Shown: positions 6,796 to 14,266 of the stretch, piece after piece
Position numbering within the stretch: position 1 is the stretch's first letter
Layout: each line of letters begins with the position of its first letter
NCBI GenBank assembly: GCA_964540765.1
Contig: CAZINW010000038.1
Coordinates: 1-19,797, forward strand
DNA length: 19,797 nt
Direction: 5' to 3'
Origin: CAZJLN01 sp964540765
GTDB taxonomy: Bacteria > Chloroflexota > Anaerolineae > Anaerolineales > Anaerolineaceae
Notes under the pieces: model-generated
Told to the model about the DNA's origin: nothing
Seen by the model: the letters and a program-made list of their open reading frames with translations, nothing else
The model's database searches: none
Position numbers and translations under genes: made by a program

Positions 6796-7791
6796 TTAAT
6801 CTTCCTCAATACTTTCTTGTGTTTCTAAATGATCGAGAACGCTTATCTTTCCTGTAGATTGATCATTTTCACTATTGCCTTCTTCATGAATCAACTGCAG
6901 GAAGATGTCCTCAAGGCTGGCAGATTCGGTATGCATTTCAAGGAGGTCAAGGTTAGCTGCGACCAATGCTTTTGCGACCTTTGGACGCATGTCTTGATTG
7001 GCAGGATTCTCGAATTCAATCTGACCCCGATCAGTGATATGAGCAGATCCCAGCTCCGGAAAAGCAGTGATGATGGTTAGGGCTGATTCTACATTGTCCA
7101 TAACATTCACAGAAACTTTGCGGGACCCGGCAAGGCGTTTTTGAAGATGTTCAGGTGAATCTTCAGCCACAAGTTTGCCACGGTTGATGATCATCACGCG
7201 ATCACAAATCTGTTGGGCTTCGGACAAAATGTGTGTGGAAAGCAGCACAGTTTTTTCCTTGCCTATCTCCTGGATCAATTTGCGTACTTCGATGATTTGA
7301 GCAGGATCGAGACCGATGGTAGGTTCATCGAGTATGAGAACCTCAGGCTGATGGACCAGCGCTTGAGCCAGACCGATTCGCTGACGCATGCCTTTGGATA
7401 GTTTGGCAATAAAGCTTTCAGCACGCTCCGTCATCCCTACCTGCTCCAATACACTTTCAACTCTATCGTCGATCTTATCCAGATTGCGAAGTTGCCCCAT
7501 AAATTTTAGGTAATCATAAACACGCATGTCTGGATACAAGGGAACAGATTCAGGGAGGTAACCCACAAGTTTTCTGACTTCGATAGATTGTTCAATCACA
7601 TCAAAACCGCCTATGGTAACCGTTCCTGAGGTGGGGGGCATATAACCTGTCAAAATCCGCATCGTGGTGGTCTTGCCTGCGCCATTAGGGCCAAGAAACC
7701 CGAGGACTTCACCCTTTTCTGCGTTAAAGGTCAAATTGTCAACGGCACAATTTACCCCATAATATTTTGTTAAACCTATTGCATTTATCAT
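6796..7791 (-). CDS. ABC transporter ATP-binding protein (GldA-like)
   Basis: The 331-residue ATPase powers the GldF/GldG-like membrane proteins encoded after it. Walker A is GPNGAGKTT (34-42), the signature is LSKGM (131-135), Walker B is VLILDEP (151-157) and the H-loop is His187. The Q-loop region reads GYLPESVPLYPDM, the form seen in GldA-type ATPases. Residues ~215-331 form the extra C-terminal domain of drug/gliding exporters, ending in an acidic tail. The ATG at 7791 has AGGAG at good spacing. It is the first gene of the four-gene operon, with a strong promoter candidate at 7846-7875. Confidence 0.92.
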   Translation of the reverse strand: MINAIGLTKYYGVNCAVDNLTFNAEKGEVLGFLGPNGAGKTTTMRILTGYMPPTSGTVTIGGFDVIEQSIEVRKLVGYLPESVPLYPDMRVYDYLKFMGQLRNLDKIDDRVESVLEQVGMTERAESFIAKLSKGMRQRIGLAQALVHQPEVLILDEPTIGLDPAQIIEVRKLIQEIGKEKTVLLSTHILSEAQQICDRVMIINRGKLVAEDSPEHLQKRLAGSRKVSVNVMDNVESALTIITAFPELGSAHITDRGQIEFENPANQDMRPKVAKALVAANLDLLEMHTESASLEDIFLQLIHEEGNSENDQSTGKISVLDHLETQESIEED

Positions 7792-7845
7792 AAATTCTCC
7801 TGATTTTTTCTATAGATTTCTAAAGCCGCATCCGTTCCTCAAATA

Positions 7846-7875
7846 TATATACATGATTTTGGAAATAAAAGTCAA
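7846..7875 (-). promoter_or_regulatory. Putative promoter of the Gld-like ABC operon
   Basis: On the minus strand TTGACT (7870-7875) is followed after 18 nt by TATATA (7846-7851), itself inside an alternating TA run (7844-7851). Together with the ribosome site and ATG at 7791 this gives a leader of about 48 nt. The 283-bp gap 7792-8074 is a divergent control region shared with the GT87-like gene. Confidence 0.68.
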
Positions 7876-7986
7876 GTTTTAAGCAAATTTCTTACTATTT
7901 GTTAACAGCAAAGCGCTATTTTATTACAAAATTCAATATATTTGTAGTTTTGAAAGGATTATTACTAAAAATAAAAGGATTTCAGG

Positions 7987-8015
7987 TTAGCAATTCAGCA
8001 TTTGAACATTATAAT
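7987..8015 (+). promoter_or_regulatory. Putative promoter of the GT87-like gene
   Basis: TTAGCA (7987-7992) and a perfect TATAAT (8010-8015) are 17 nt apart on the plus strand. The predicted start near 8022 leaves a leader of about 53 nt before the GTG at 8075. A TTGACA at 8039-8044 has no -10 at proper distance. Confidence 0.6.
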
Positions 8016-8074
8016 GAAAGTGCTGTTTTGACACTATCAATAAAAATAATCCTTTTTTTAAGAAACAGGATCAA

Positions 8075-9295
8075 GTGCGTAGAAAAAATGCTATTCCATA
8101 TTTGTATACTTTCTTAATTATTTCAACCTGCATCGGTCTGGTAATGATCAATCGCCAATTGCCTGAACAATTTCCACTACAGGACAAATTTGCATCACAC
8201 TGGATCGCCGCAAAAGTTTGGGTTGATGATGGCACATCTCCTTATGATGATCAGGTCTTCGATGAGACCAAGGGTCTGCTTTCTGACAAGCAATATACAG
8301 AACCACTCGCACAAACCCTAAGATTTTATGAACCGGTTTTCAACCTGATCCTTTATTTACCATTTGGGTTCATAAATTATGAGCTTGCCAGAGCCATTTG
8401 GTTATTGATCATAGAAGTGTCGGTGTGTGCCAGCATTTTGATCAGCCTCAAAATTGCTGGTTGGAAGGTCCACCCAATTGAAGCCATATTGTTGACTTTG
8501 GTCGGTTTAATATGGTATCCAAGTTTAAAATCGATCCTTTTCGGAGACCCGGTATCCCTGTATGTTTTCTTGATATTGCTTGCTGTTTGGCTTGTGCTCA
8601 ACCACCAGGGGACAGCAGCAGGTTTTCTGTTGGCATTTACTTCTGGTCTGGTGGAGGTTAGTTTTTTCATAGCTGTATTTTTGATCATCTGGCGGTTAAC
8701 GCGCAAAGACTCATCCATCTTGTTCTCATACCTGGCAGGAATAGCATTCATGGCAGCAATATCATGGATCCTGTTTCCAGGCTGGTTTACCAATTGGATC
8801 AGTGCGTTAATTCAACTCTTCCCTGGAACAACGATCTTGACAACTCCCCTGATGCGCATTGCCAATCTTTTCCCCGGTGCAGAAACACCCTTGAATTATG
8901 TGCTTCACATTGGTGTCATTGTGTACGTTCTACTTGAATGGTTTGATGCATTTGGTAAAACAGGACGTATTGTCGTTTGGAAAATTGCTTTGACACTGTG
9001 CCTTGTCTATTTCTTGAATATTCAATCCCAATCAGCATATCTATTCTTACTTTTACCTGCGGTTTTCATGATTTTGCGATTTATATCTGAAAGATGGAAA
9101 ATACTTGGTAGAATATTTAGTTGGTTTTTGATAGGCGTCCTGACTTCTGTTTATTGGTATGTCTTTCTTAATAGAGGCGGTTGGGATCTTGTTGAACCAT
9201 CCTTGATCCTGCTATTGTTACCGTTAATGGTAATTGCTGGCATGAATTGGATAAGGTGGTGGGCAATACAAAAACCTGATCCAGCATTTACTTGA
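8075..9295 (+). CDS. Polytopic membrane glycosyltransferase, GT87/DUF2029-like
   Basis: A 406-residue protein with roughly ten hydrophobic helices. The first is at about 8-25. An extracytoplasmic stretch with DKFASHWIAAKVWVDDG and SPYDD (37-60) follows. An Asp in this first loop and a G-x-x-P-Y patch are typical of GT87 (GT-C) enzymes, which use lipid-phosphate sugars on the outer membrane face. Further marks are RFYEPVFNLILYLPFG and then WLLIIEVSV. The start is a GTG at 8075 with AGGA four bases upstream. The next gene (pfk) follows after 50 nt, so read-through is possible. The family assignment is from pattern only; acceptor and donor are unknown. Confidence 0.68.
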   Translation: MRRKNAIPYLYTFLIISTCIGLVMINRQLPEQFPLQDKFASHWIAAKVWVDDGTSPYDDQVFDETKGLLSDKQYTEPLAQTLRFYEPVFNLILYLPFGFINYELARAIWLLIIEVSVCASILISLKIAGWKVHPIEAILLTLVGLIWYPSLKSILFGDPVSLYVFLILLAVWLVLNHQGTAAGFLLAFTSGLVEVSFFIAVFLIIWRLTRKDSSILFSYLAGIAFMAAISWILFPGWFTNWISALIQLFPGTTILTTPLMRIANLFPGAETPLNYVLHIGVIVYVLLEWFDAFGKTGRIVVWKIALTLCLVYFLNIQSQSAYLFLLLPAVFMILRFISERWKILGRIFSWFLIGVLTSVYWYVFLNRGGWDLVEPSLILLLLPLMVIAGMNWIRWWAIQKPDPAFT

Positions 9296-9345
9296 TAGTA
9301 AAAGCAAGGTATCTAATCTGAAATGCATTTTATTAAGGAGTATTT

Positions 9346-10518
9346 ATGGCTAAAAAAAGAATTGCAGTTTTAACCGGTGGAGGTGATGTTCCTGGCTTAA
9401 ACCCAGCTATTAAAGCTGTGGTGTTAAATGGTTTAGACGCGGGTTACGAGATCATTGGCATTCGGCGTGGGTGGGGCGGCTTATTGAAGTACGACCTGAA
9501 TGATCCGGAAACCCATAAAGCCTATATTCGTTGTTTGGATAAACCCAGCGTCCGCAGAGTTGATCGTGCAGGCGGTACATTTCTGCATACCTCCCGTACA
9601 AACCCATCAAAGGTAAAACCAAACGATATCCCAGAATTTCTTAAGGGATCTGGTTATGGAAAGAAGATTTCTGACGATGGCACCATGGATTATACCGAAT
9701 ATACTTTGAAAGTTTTGGATCATCTTGGCGTGGATTCGTTGATTTCAATTGGTGGAGATGATACGCTGAGCTACTCAGTAAGACTGATGAAGGAAGGTTT
9801 TCCCATTGTAGCCATCCCGAAGACCATGGATAATGATGTCTTTGGTACAGATTATTGTATCGGCTTTTCAACTGCAATCACACGCACTGTTTCGATGATC
9901 ACAGACCTGAGGACTTCAATTGGCTCCCATGAACGCATCGGCGTATTTGAGCTTTTCGGAAGAAATTCTGGCGAAACCAGTTTGATCAGCGCTTACCTGG
10001 CTTATGTTGACAGGGCGATTATTTGCGAAGTGCCATTCAATTACGAAAAGTTGGCAAATTTATTATTGCAGGATAAAAGGGACAATCCTGCGAATTACGC
10101 CATTGTGACTGTTTCTGAGGGTGCAGTTCCTGAGGGTGGTCAGATCATTGAATCTGGACCTGAAGATGCATATGGTCACAGGAAGTTGGGAGGGATTGGT
10201 GAGATCATTGGCGAGCAGATCAAGCAAATTACAGGTGAGAATATCATGTTCCAGAGGTTTGCTTACTTAATGCGATGCGGAGTTCCTGATTCCCTTGACC
10301 GTATGGTTGCAACTTCCTATGGTACATTGGCCATGCAGTTGACCCAAAGAGGTGAATTTGGCAAAATGGTAGCACTTAATGATGGGAAATACACCACGGT
10401 ACCACTGGAATATGTCCTCACAGGGAAGAAATTTGTGGACGTTGAGAGATTCTATGATAAGGAAAATTACCGCCCAAAAGTAAAGAACTTCCTGGGCGTG
10501 CCGATGTTCCTGGCTTAA
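9346..10518 (+). CDS. 6-phosphofructokinase, probably pyrophosphate-dependent
   Basis: Phosphorylates fructose 6-phosphate at C1 in glycolysis. The 390 residues show LTGGGDVPGLNPAIK at the N-terminus (nucleotide/PPi loop, 9-23) and SIGGDDTLSYS (~134-143). The catalytic PKTMDND (158-164) and SHERIGVFELFGRNSG (~194-209) complete the set. In ATP enzymes the two discriminating positions are Gly (GGDGS and GTIDND). Here they are Asp139 and Lys159, the pair found in PPi-dependent enzymes, which catalyse a reversible reaction. The ATG at 9346 has AAGGAG at ideal spacing. A terminator follows at 10541-10589. The phosphoryl donor is inferred from these residues and has not been measured. Confidence 0.9.
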   Translation: MAKKRIAVLTGGGDVPGLNPAIKAVVLNGLDAGYEIIGIRRGWGGLLKYDLNDPETHKAYIRCLDKPSVRRVDRAGGTFLHTSRTNPSKVKPNDIPEFLKGSGYGKKISDDGTMDYTEYTLKVLDHLGVDSLISIGGDDTLSYSVRLMKEGFPIVAIPKTMDNDVFGTDYCIGFSTAITRTVSMITDLRTSIGSHERIGVFELFGRNSGETSLISAYLAYVDRAIICEVPFNYEKLANLLLQDKRDNPANYAIVTVSEGAVPEGGQIIESGPEDAYGHRKLGGIGEIIGEQIKQITGENIMFQRFAYLMRCGVPDSLDRMVATSYGTLAMQLTQRGEFGKMVALNDGKYTTVPLEYVLTGKKFVDVERFYDKENYRPKVKNFLGVPMFLA

Positions 10519-10540
10519 AACTTGATCGGGTGATATCAAA

Positions 10541-10589
10541 TGCTCATAAAGAAGATGCGGCAATTATCTCCTTTATGAGCACATTTTTT
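10541..10589 (+). terminator. Rho-independent terminator/attenuator between pfk and the Nudix gene
   Basis: An 11-bp perfect stem (10541-10551 with 10571-10581), a 19-nt loop and six T residues (10584-10589). The Shine-Dalgarno of the Nudix gene (AGGAGGAG) starts at the very next base. The element therefore probably ends most pfk transcripts and sets the level of Nudix expression by read-through. Confidence 0.82.
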
Positions 10590-10602
10590 AGGAGGAGAGT
10601 GG

Positions 10603-11106
10603 ATGGGCAGGTCTGAACAAGGTGTATCAATGGAAAGATACAGTATCATTCCACGTGTTTTGATTTTTCCATTTGATCAAGAGGGTAATGTGCTTTTATT
10701 AAAAGGTGCAGCCACAAAAAAAATCTGGTCAAATCAATGGAATGGTATTGGAGGGCATGTGGAGCCTGGTGAATCAATTTTTCAGGCAGCCAAACGTGAA
10801 CTTCTGGAAGAAACGGGCATGACAAGTGAAAATCTGATCTTTTGCGGTCATGTCATTGTAGATGTTGGCAGAACTCCCGGTATTGGCATCTATATATTCA
10901 AAGCATATGGGTTGGTGGGGAAGTTACGCAGTTCAGAAGAGGGCGATCTTGAATGGGTCAAGATTGAAACCGCATTAAAACTCCCTCTGGTTCAGGATCT
11001 CTTTATTTTGCTTCCCAAAGTATCAAATTACGCGGAGGGTGGCACACCCTTTTTTGGAACTTATACCTACAATTCAGCAGACGAACTTGTGATCAGCTTC
11101 GATTGA
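10603..11106 (+). CDS. Nudix hydrolase, MutT/8-oxo-dGTPase-like
   Basis: Hydrolyses a nucleoside diphosphate linked to another moiety; MutT-like members clear oxidised nucleotides. The 23-residue Nudix box is perfect at 51-73: Gly51, Glu57, then RELLEETG (65-72), holding the metal-binding glutamates. The 167-residue length and the C-terminal PFFGTYTY segment suit MutT-like dNTP hydrolases, though other substrates are possible. The first ATG (10603) has a very strong AGGAGGAG upstream; a second ATG at 10630 lacks one. Its last 14 bases overlap the end of rsmD on the opposite strand. Confidence 0.88.
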   Translation: MGRSEQGVSMERYSIIPRVLIFPFDQEGNVLLLKGAATKKIWSNQWNGIGGHVEPGESIFQAAKRELLEETGMTSENLIFCGHVIVDVGRTPGIGIYIFKAYGLVGKLRSSEEGDLEWVKIETALKLPLVQDLFILLPKVSNYAEGGTPFFGTYTYNSADELVISFD

Positions 11107-11659
11107 TTTTTTGAAAGAAAATGAGCATTGTATCACCATATTTTCGCTGCTCGATTTCTTGAAAATTGCTGTAATTTTGAACCTGCCATTCAATCGGGTT
11201 GATCTGTACGACAATCTCCCCTTCTTCCGCCAGCCAGGATGGATTTTCATCCAACAGGTTCATGGCTTTCTGCCACATTTGCCGGTATTGGGGCGGCGCG
11301 ATATATATATAACCATAATGTTTGAGAGGGGCATGAGCAATTAATTCGAACGCATCCCGTTTCAATACCTCAGCATAAGCTTCAAAATGCGTGATCTGAA
11401 GGTTTTCTTTTATTATCGTTAGGGCATGATGGTTGATTTCTATAAAAGTGACATATTCAGCATCCCGGCTGATGGCTTCAATACCGACGGCACCTGTCCC
11501 GGCAAAAAGATCCAGCCATGTGGTTCCTTGGATTTTTGACCCAAGGATATTGAACAGAGCTTCCTTAACCTGATCTGTGATCGGCCTGGTTGTTTGCCCT
11601 GGCACGGTTTTTAAACGGGCGCCTTTTGCACTGCCTGAGATGACACGCAGAGTTCCCAT
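11093..11659 (-). CDS. rsmD: 16S rRNA (guanine966-N2)-methyltransferase RsmD-like
   Basis: RsmD methylates G966 of 16S rRNA during small-subunit assembly using S-adenosylmethionine. The N-terminus (LRVISGSAKGARLKT, then TRPITDQVKEALFNIL) and the SAM site LDLFAGTGAVG (49-59) are characteristic. The catalytic motif, normally DPPY, reads APPQY at 121-125, a notable change. The protein is 188 residues from an ATG at 11659, two bases after the upstream URO-D stop. A TTG at 11665 would overlap that stop and is less likely. The 3' end overlaps the convergent Nudix gene by 14 bp. Confidence 0.88.
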   Translation of the reverse strand: MGTLRVISGSAKGARLKTVPGQTTRPITDQVKEALFNILGSKIQGTTWLDLFAGTGAVGIEAISRDAEYVTFIEINHHALTIIKENLQITHFEAYAEVLKRDAFELIAHAPLKHYGYIYIAPPQYRQMWQKAMNLLDENPSWLAEEGEIVVQINPIEWQVQNYSNFQEIEQRKYGDTMLIFFQKINRS

Positions 11660-11661
11660 AA

Positions 11662-12657
11662 TCAATGCTTCCGTAAATAATCACAGGCAGCCATGAGATT
11701 TCCGTAGGGCGCATTGATTGGGACAACACATCCCGTTCCCAGGATGAAACGGCGTGAGTCCGTCGCTGCGATGGCAGCTTTTATCTCAGCCCGGACTTTT
11801 TCAGGTGTGCCTAATACCAACGTATCAGTCGTATGCAATCCACCACAAACAACGCCATCAAACAATTCTTGAGCTTCGCCAAGAGAGGGAGGAGTTTCCT
11901 GATCATGCCAGTTCAGTATCTGAACAGGATAGGAGGATAATCTTTTAAACATGATGTTACTGCCATGAATGTGCGCCATATTCAACCAGAGGTCTTTCAC
12001 TTCATCCAGGATGGCGAGGTCAAAATGAGTGCCAAATTGGAAGTATTCCTCCTCTGTTAAGAGCTGATAGTTGGCATGCTGTACAGCCAAAAATACCCCA
12101 GATATTCCGGTCTTCTTTGCTGCACGGATAAAATTCAGCGTGGACTCCTGAATTGTATTAAGTCCTGCCATGACTGCTTCGGGGTATTTTCTGATATGGA
12201 CTTTCAACAATTCCGGTTCAATGAGATGCTTGGCTTGAGAGAGTGGGTTAAAGATGGTTTGGATAAAAGGCGTGTCTGATGAGAGTGTGTTCCTCAGGAG
12301 CTGCAAACATTTCAATTGCTCTCCCAAACTGCCGCGGTTGGGATCCAACTCAGGCAATTTTAGCCAATCTGCCGGTTCAAAGATGACTTTGTTGATATAT
12401 TCTCTTGTTCCTTCAACATTCCCCTTCCATTCTGTCTTTATTCCCCAGTCGTTCAAACAAAACGAGGAGGCAGGTGAAACTTTGACCAGGTCAAGATCAA
12501 AGGTATTTTGAAATGTCAAAGTGGCTCGAGCCAGTGACTCTGCTTTTTGATCATCGACCGGGAAATGGCGCCAAAATGCGACAGGAATGCGATCCGGCTT
12601 TTCTCCGGATAGAGCAATTTCCATTCGTTCGCGGTGACTGAGTATTTTTTGCTTCAT
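11662..12657 (-). CDS. URO-D superfamily protein (uroporphyrinogen decarboxylase-like, not HemE)
   Basis: A 331-residue TIM-barrel protein of the uroporphyrinogen decarboxylase/cobamide methyltransferase superfamily. It opens RERMEIALSGEKPDRIPVAFWR and ends with GTGCVVPINAPYGNLMAA, both typical. It lacks the MRQAGRY substrate motif of true HemE, so haem synthesis is unlikely. Possible metal ligands are His229 and His231 (AHIHGSN) and Cys310 (GTGC). Their spacing resembles the His-x-Cys...Cys zinc site of MtaA-type corrinoid methyltransferases, with one Cys replaced by His. The ATG at 12657 follows AGGTG at 5 nt; the GTG at 12663 sits on that ribosome site. It lies 21 nt after gtrA and ahead of rsmD. 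The substrate is unknown. Confidence 0.82.
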   Translation of the reverse strand: MKQKILSHRERMEIALSGEKPDRIPVAFWRHFPVDDQKAESLARATLTFQNTFDLDLVKVSPASSFCLNDWGIKTEWKGNVEGTREYINKVIFEPADWLKLPELDPNRGSLGEQLKCLQLLRNTLSSDTPFIQTIFNPLSQAKHLIEPELLKVHIRKYPEAVMAGLNTIQESTLNFIRAAKKTGISGVFLAVQHANYQLLTEEEYFQFGTHFDLAILDEVKDLWLNMAHIHGSNIMFKRLSSYPVQILNWHDQETPPSLGEAQELFDGVVCGGLHTTDTLVLGTPEKVRAEIKAAIAATDSRRFILGTGCVVPINAPYGNLMAACDYLRKH

Positions 12658-12678
12658 TTTCACACCTACAATTTTTTA

Positions 12679-13149
12679 CTAAGATTGAATTGGATCCTGC
12701 CTGCCGGCATCATTAAATGTCCAATACCGGTTGATAAAGTAATTCCAAACCATGACTACGATAACGCTGCATGCCAGGGCAAGATTTTGGCTGAGCACTT
12801 GATCAGACAGCCCAAGTATTGAAATATTGGAGAGTTTATTTATGAAAAGACCATTTAATGATGAAATCAGGACCGTCCGAATACCAATCCCGACCAGGTT
12901 AACCATGACAAATTGAAAGAACTGCTGCCAAATGGATTTGCTGCGAGAGTCTGGATAAGTCCAGTAGTGATTCCAGGTGTAACTATTGATCACCGCCAGG
13001 AGAAATGATAATGCCTGAGCGACTATCAAAGACCAATGAAAGACAAGGGTAAAAAGGTTCAGAAATCCAAAATCAACAATGGAACTGATTGTGCCAACAA
13101 TCAAGAATTTTATGAACCTGATCCTTTCAACGCGAGAATTTAATTTCAT
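12679..13149 (-). CDS. GtrA-like four-helix membrane protein
   Basis: A 156-residue protein of the GtrA family, small membrane proteins linked to flipping of lipid-linked sugars for cell-surface polysaccharide. Four hydrophobic segments (about 14-36, 41-60, 80-100, 122-142) carry the family marks FLIVGTISSIVDFGFLNLF, then INSYTWNHYWTY, and at the end WNYFINRYWTFND. The ATG at 13149 directly abuts the TAG of the epimerase gene, so the two are translated together. This fits a shared role in surface sugar supply. Confidence 0.9.
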   Translation of the reverse strand: MKLNSRVERIRFIKFLIVGTISSIVDFGFLNLFTLVFHWSLIVAQALSFLLAVINSYTWNHYWTYPDSRSKSIWQQFFQFVMVNLVGIGIRTVLISSLNGLFINKLSNISILGLSDQVLSQNLALACSVIVVMVWNYFINRYWTFNDAGRQDPIQS

Positions 13150-14106
13150 CTAAATGGCTAATTTTGTGTGCATATATGCGATCGTTCTCTGTAATCCTTC
13201 TTCCATGGAGACCTTCGGATGCCAGTTCAGAATGGCTTCCGCGCGGGAAATGTCAGGCTGGCGCCGTTGCGGGTCATCGCCCAATCCCTCCGCATATTTT
13301 GTGTGGATTCCTGCAGGATTGGCACAAATTTGGTTGATCAGTTCTGCAAACTGCTTAATGCTGAGTTCGTGTGGATTACCAATATTGACAGGATAATGTT
13401 CATCACTCAGCATTAACCTGTAAATGCCTTCAATCAGATCATCAACATAACAGAAACTTCGTGTTTGGGAGCCATCCCCATAAATTGTAAGGGGCTCCTG
13501 ACGCAGTGCCTGCTGGATAAAGTTTGGAACAACCCGACCATCATCCAGGCGCATGCGCGGGCCGAAAGTGTTAAAGATTCGAACGATATGCGTATCCACG
13601 CCGTGAAAGCGATGGTATGCCATGGTAAGTGCTTCTGCAAAGCGTTTGGCTTCATCATATACTGAACGGGGGCCTATGGGGTCACAATTGCCCCAGTAAC
13701 TTTCTTTTTGAGGGTGTTCTTTGGGATCTCCATAGACTTCGCTTGTGGAAGCAAGTAAGAATTTTGCATTATGCGCCTTTGAGAGACCGAGTGTATTATG
13801 AGTGCCCAAAGCACCGGCTTTCATGGTCTGGATTGGCAAGTTGGGATAACCAAGTGGAGAAATGGGATTGGGACTGGCTGGTGAGGCGAAGTGGAGAACG
13901 TAATCCAATTTCGCTTTGATATTGATAAAAACGGACACATCGTGTTTTACAAATTCAAAATCAGGTTTTCCTTCCAAATGCTTAAGATTGGCAGGATCGC
14001 CAGTGATGAAATTATCGATGCCGATGACTTGATGCCCTTCATGGATCAAACGATCACATAAATGTGACCCTAAAAAACCAGCGGCACCGGTAATTAATAT
14101 ACGCAT
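13150..14106 (-). CDS. UDP-glucuronate decarboxylase-like NAD-dependent sugar epimerase
   Basis: A 318-residue extended short-chain dehydrogenase. The NAD site is TGAAGFLGSH (6-15). LHFASPASP (71-79), LLASTSEVYGDP (117-128), HPQKESYWGN and GPRSVYDEAKR follow, with the catalytic Tyr150 and Lys154. These motifs are those of UDP-glucuronate decarboxylase (UXS), which makes UDP-xylose from UDP-glucuronate in the cytoplasm. A related NDP-sugar dehydratase or epimerase is the main alternative. The ATG at 14106 has AAGGA at short spacing. It is the first gene of a four-gene minus-strand group (then gtrA, URO-D, rsmD). Confidence 0.88.
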   Translation of the reverse strand: MRILITGAAGFLGSHLCDRLIHEGHQVIGIDNFITGDPANLKHLEGKPDFEFVKHDVSVFINIKAKLDYVLHFASPASPNPISPLGYPNLPIQTMKAGALGTHNTLGLSKAHNAKFLLASTSEVYGDPKEHPQKESYWGNCDPIGPRSVYDEAKRFAEALTMAYHRFHGVDTHIVRIFNTFGPRMRLDDGRVVPNFIQQALRQEPLTIYGDGSQTRSFCYVDDLIEGIYRLMLSDEHYPVNIGNPHELSIKQFAELINQICANPAGIHTKYAEGLGDDPQRRQPDISRAEAILNWHPKVSMEEGLQRTIAYMHTKLAI

Positions 14107-14131
14107 ATTATCCTTTTTTCCTGTTTTATTC

Positions 14132-14148
14132 TCACATTAGAAATGTGA
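14132..14148. repeat. 7-bp inverted repeat in the uxs-like leader
   Basis: TCACATT (14132-14138) and AATGTGA (14142-14148) pair perfectly around a 3-nt centre, 26 bp upstream of the epimerase ATG and not followed by a T-run on either strand. It could be an operator or an RNA hairpin in the leader. No regulator can be named from the sequence. Confidence 0.5.
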
Positions 14149-14205
14149 TGAGCCCTGTTAGCGGCTGGTATGAAAACCTCAAATATCAAGGATATTTTTA
14201 CCTTC

Positions 14206-14234
14206 TCCTGATAAGAGTAGAATCAGTGTATAAT
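14206..14234 (+). promoter_or_regulatory. Putative promoter of scpB-rluB
   Basis: A perfect TATAAT at 14229-14234 with a poor TCCTGA at 17 nt (14206-14211). The predicted start near 14241 leaves about 25 nt before the ATG at 14267, in the divergent gap between the epimerase gene and scpB. A perfect -10 at proper distance from the gene is the main support. Confidence 0.5.
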
Positions 14235-14266
14235 CATTGGGCTTAACATACAGGACATATTATAGC

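Noticed and set aside
4515..7791. Evidence of gliding motility
   Set aside because: GldA/F/G-like genes are widespread in non-gliding bacteria and no other gliding gene is in the window.
8039..8066. TTGACA promoter close to the GT87-like gene
   Set aside because: No acceptable -10 at 16-18 nt; the TTAGCA/TATAAT pair at 7987-8015 is better.
8377..8793. 138-codon open frame on the minus strand
   Set aside because: Antisense to the hydrophobic GT87-like gene, which commonly yields long shadow frames.
14132..14148. CRP/FNR-type binding site
   Set aside because: The half-sites are in the reverse order (TCACA first, TGTGA second) and the centre is 3 nt, so it does not fit TGTGA-N6-TCACA.
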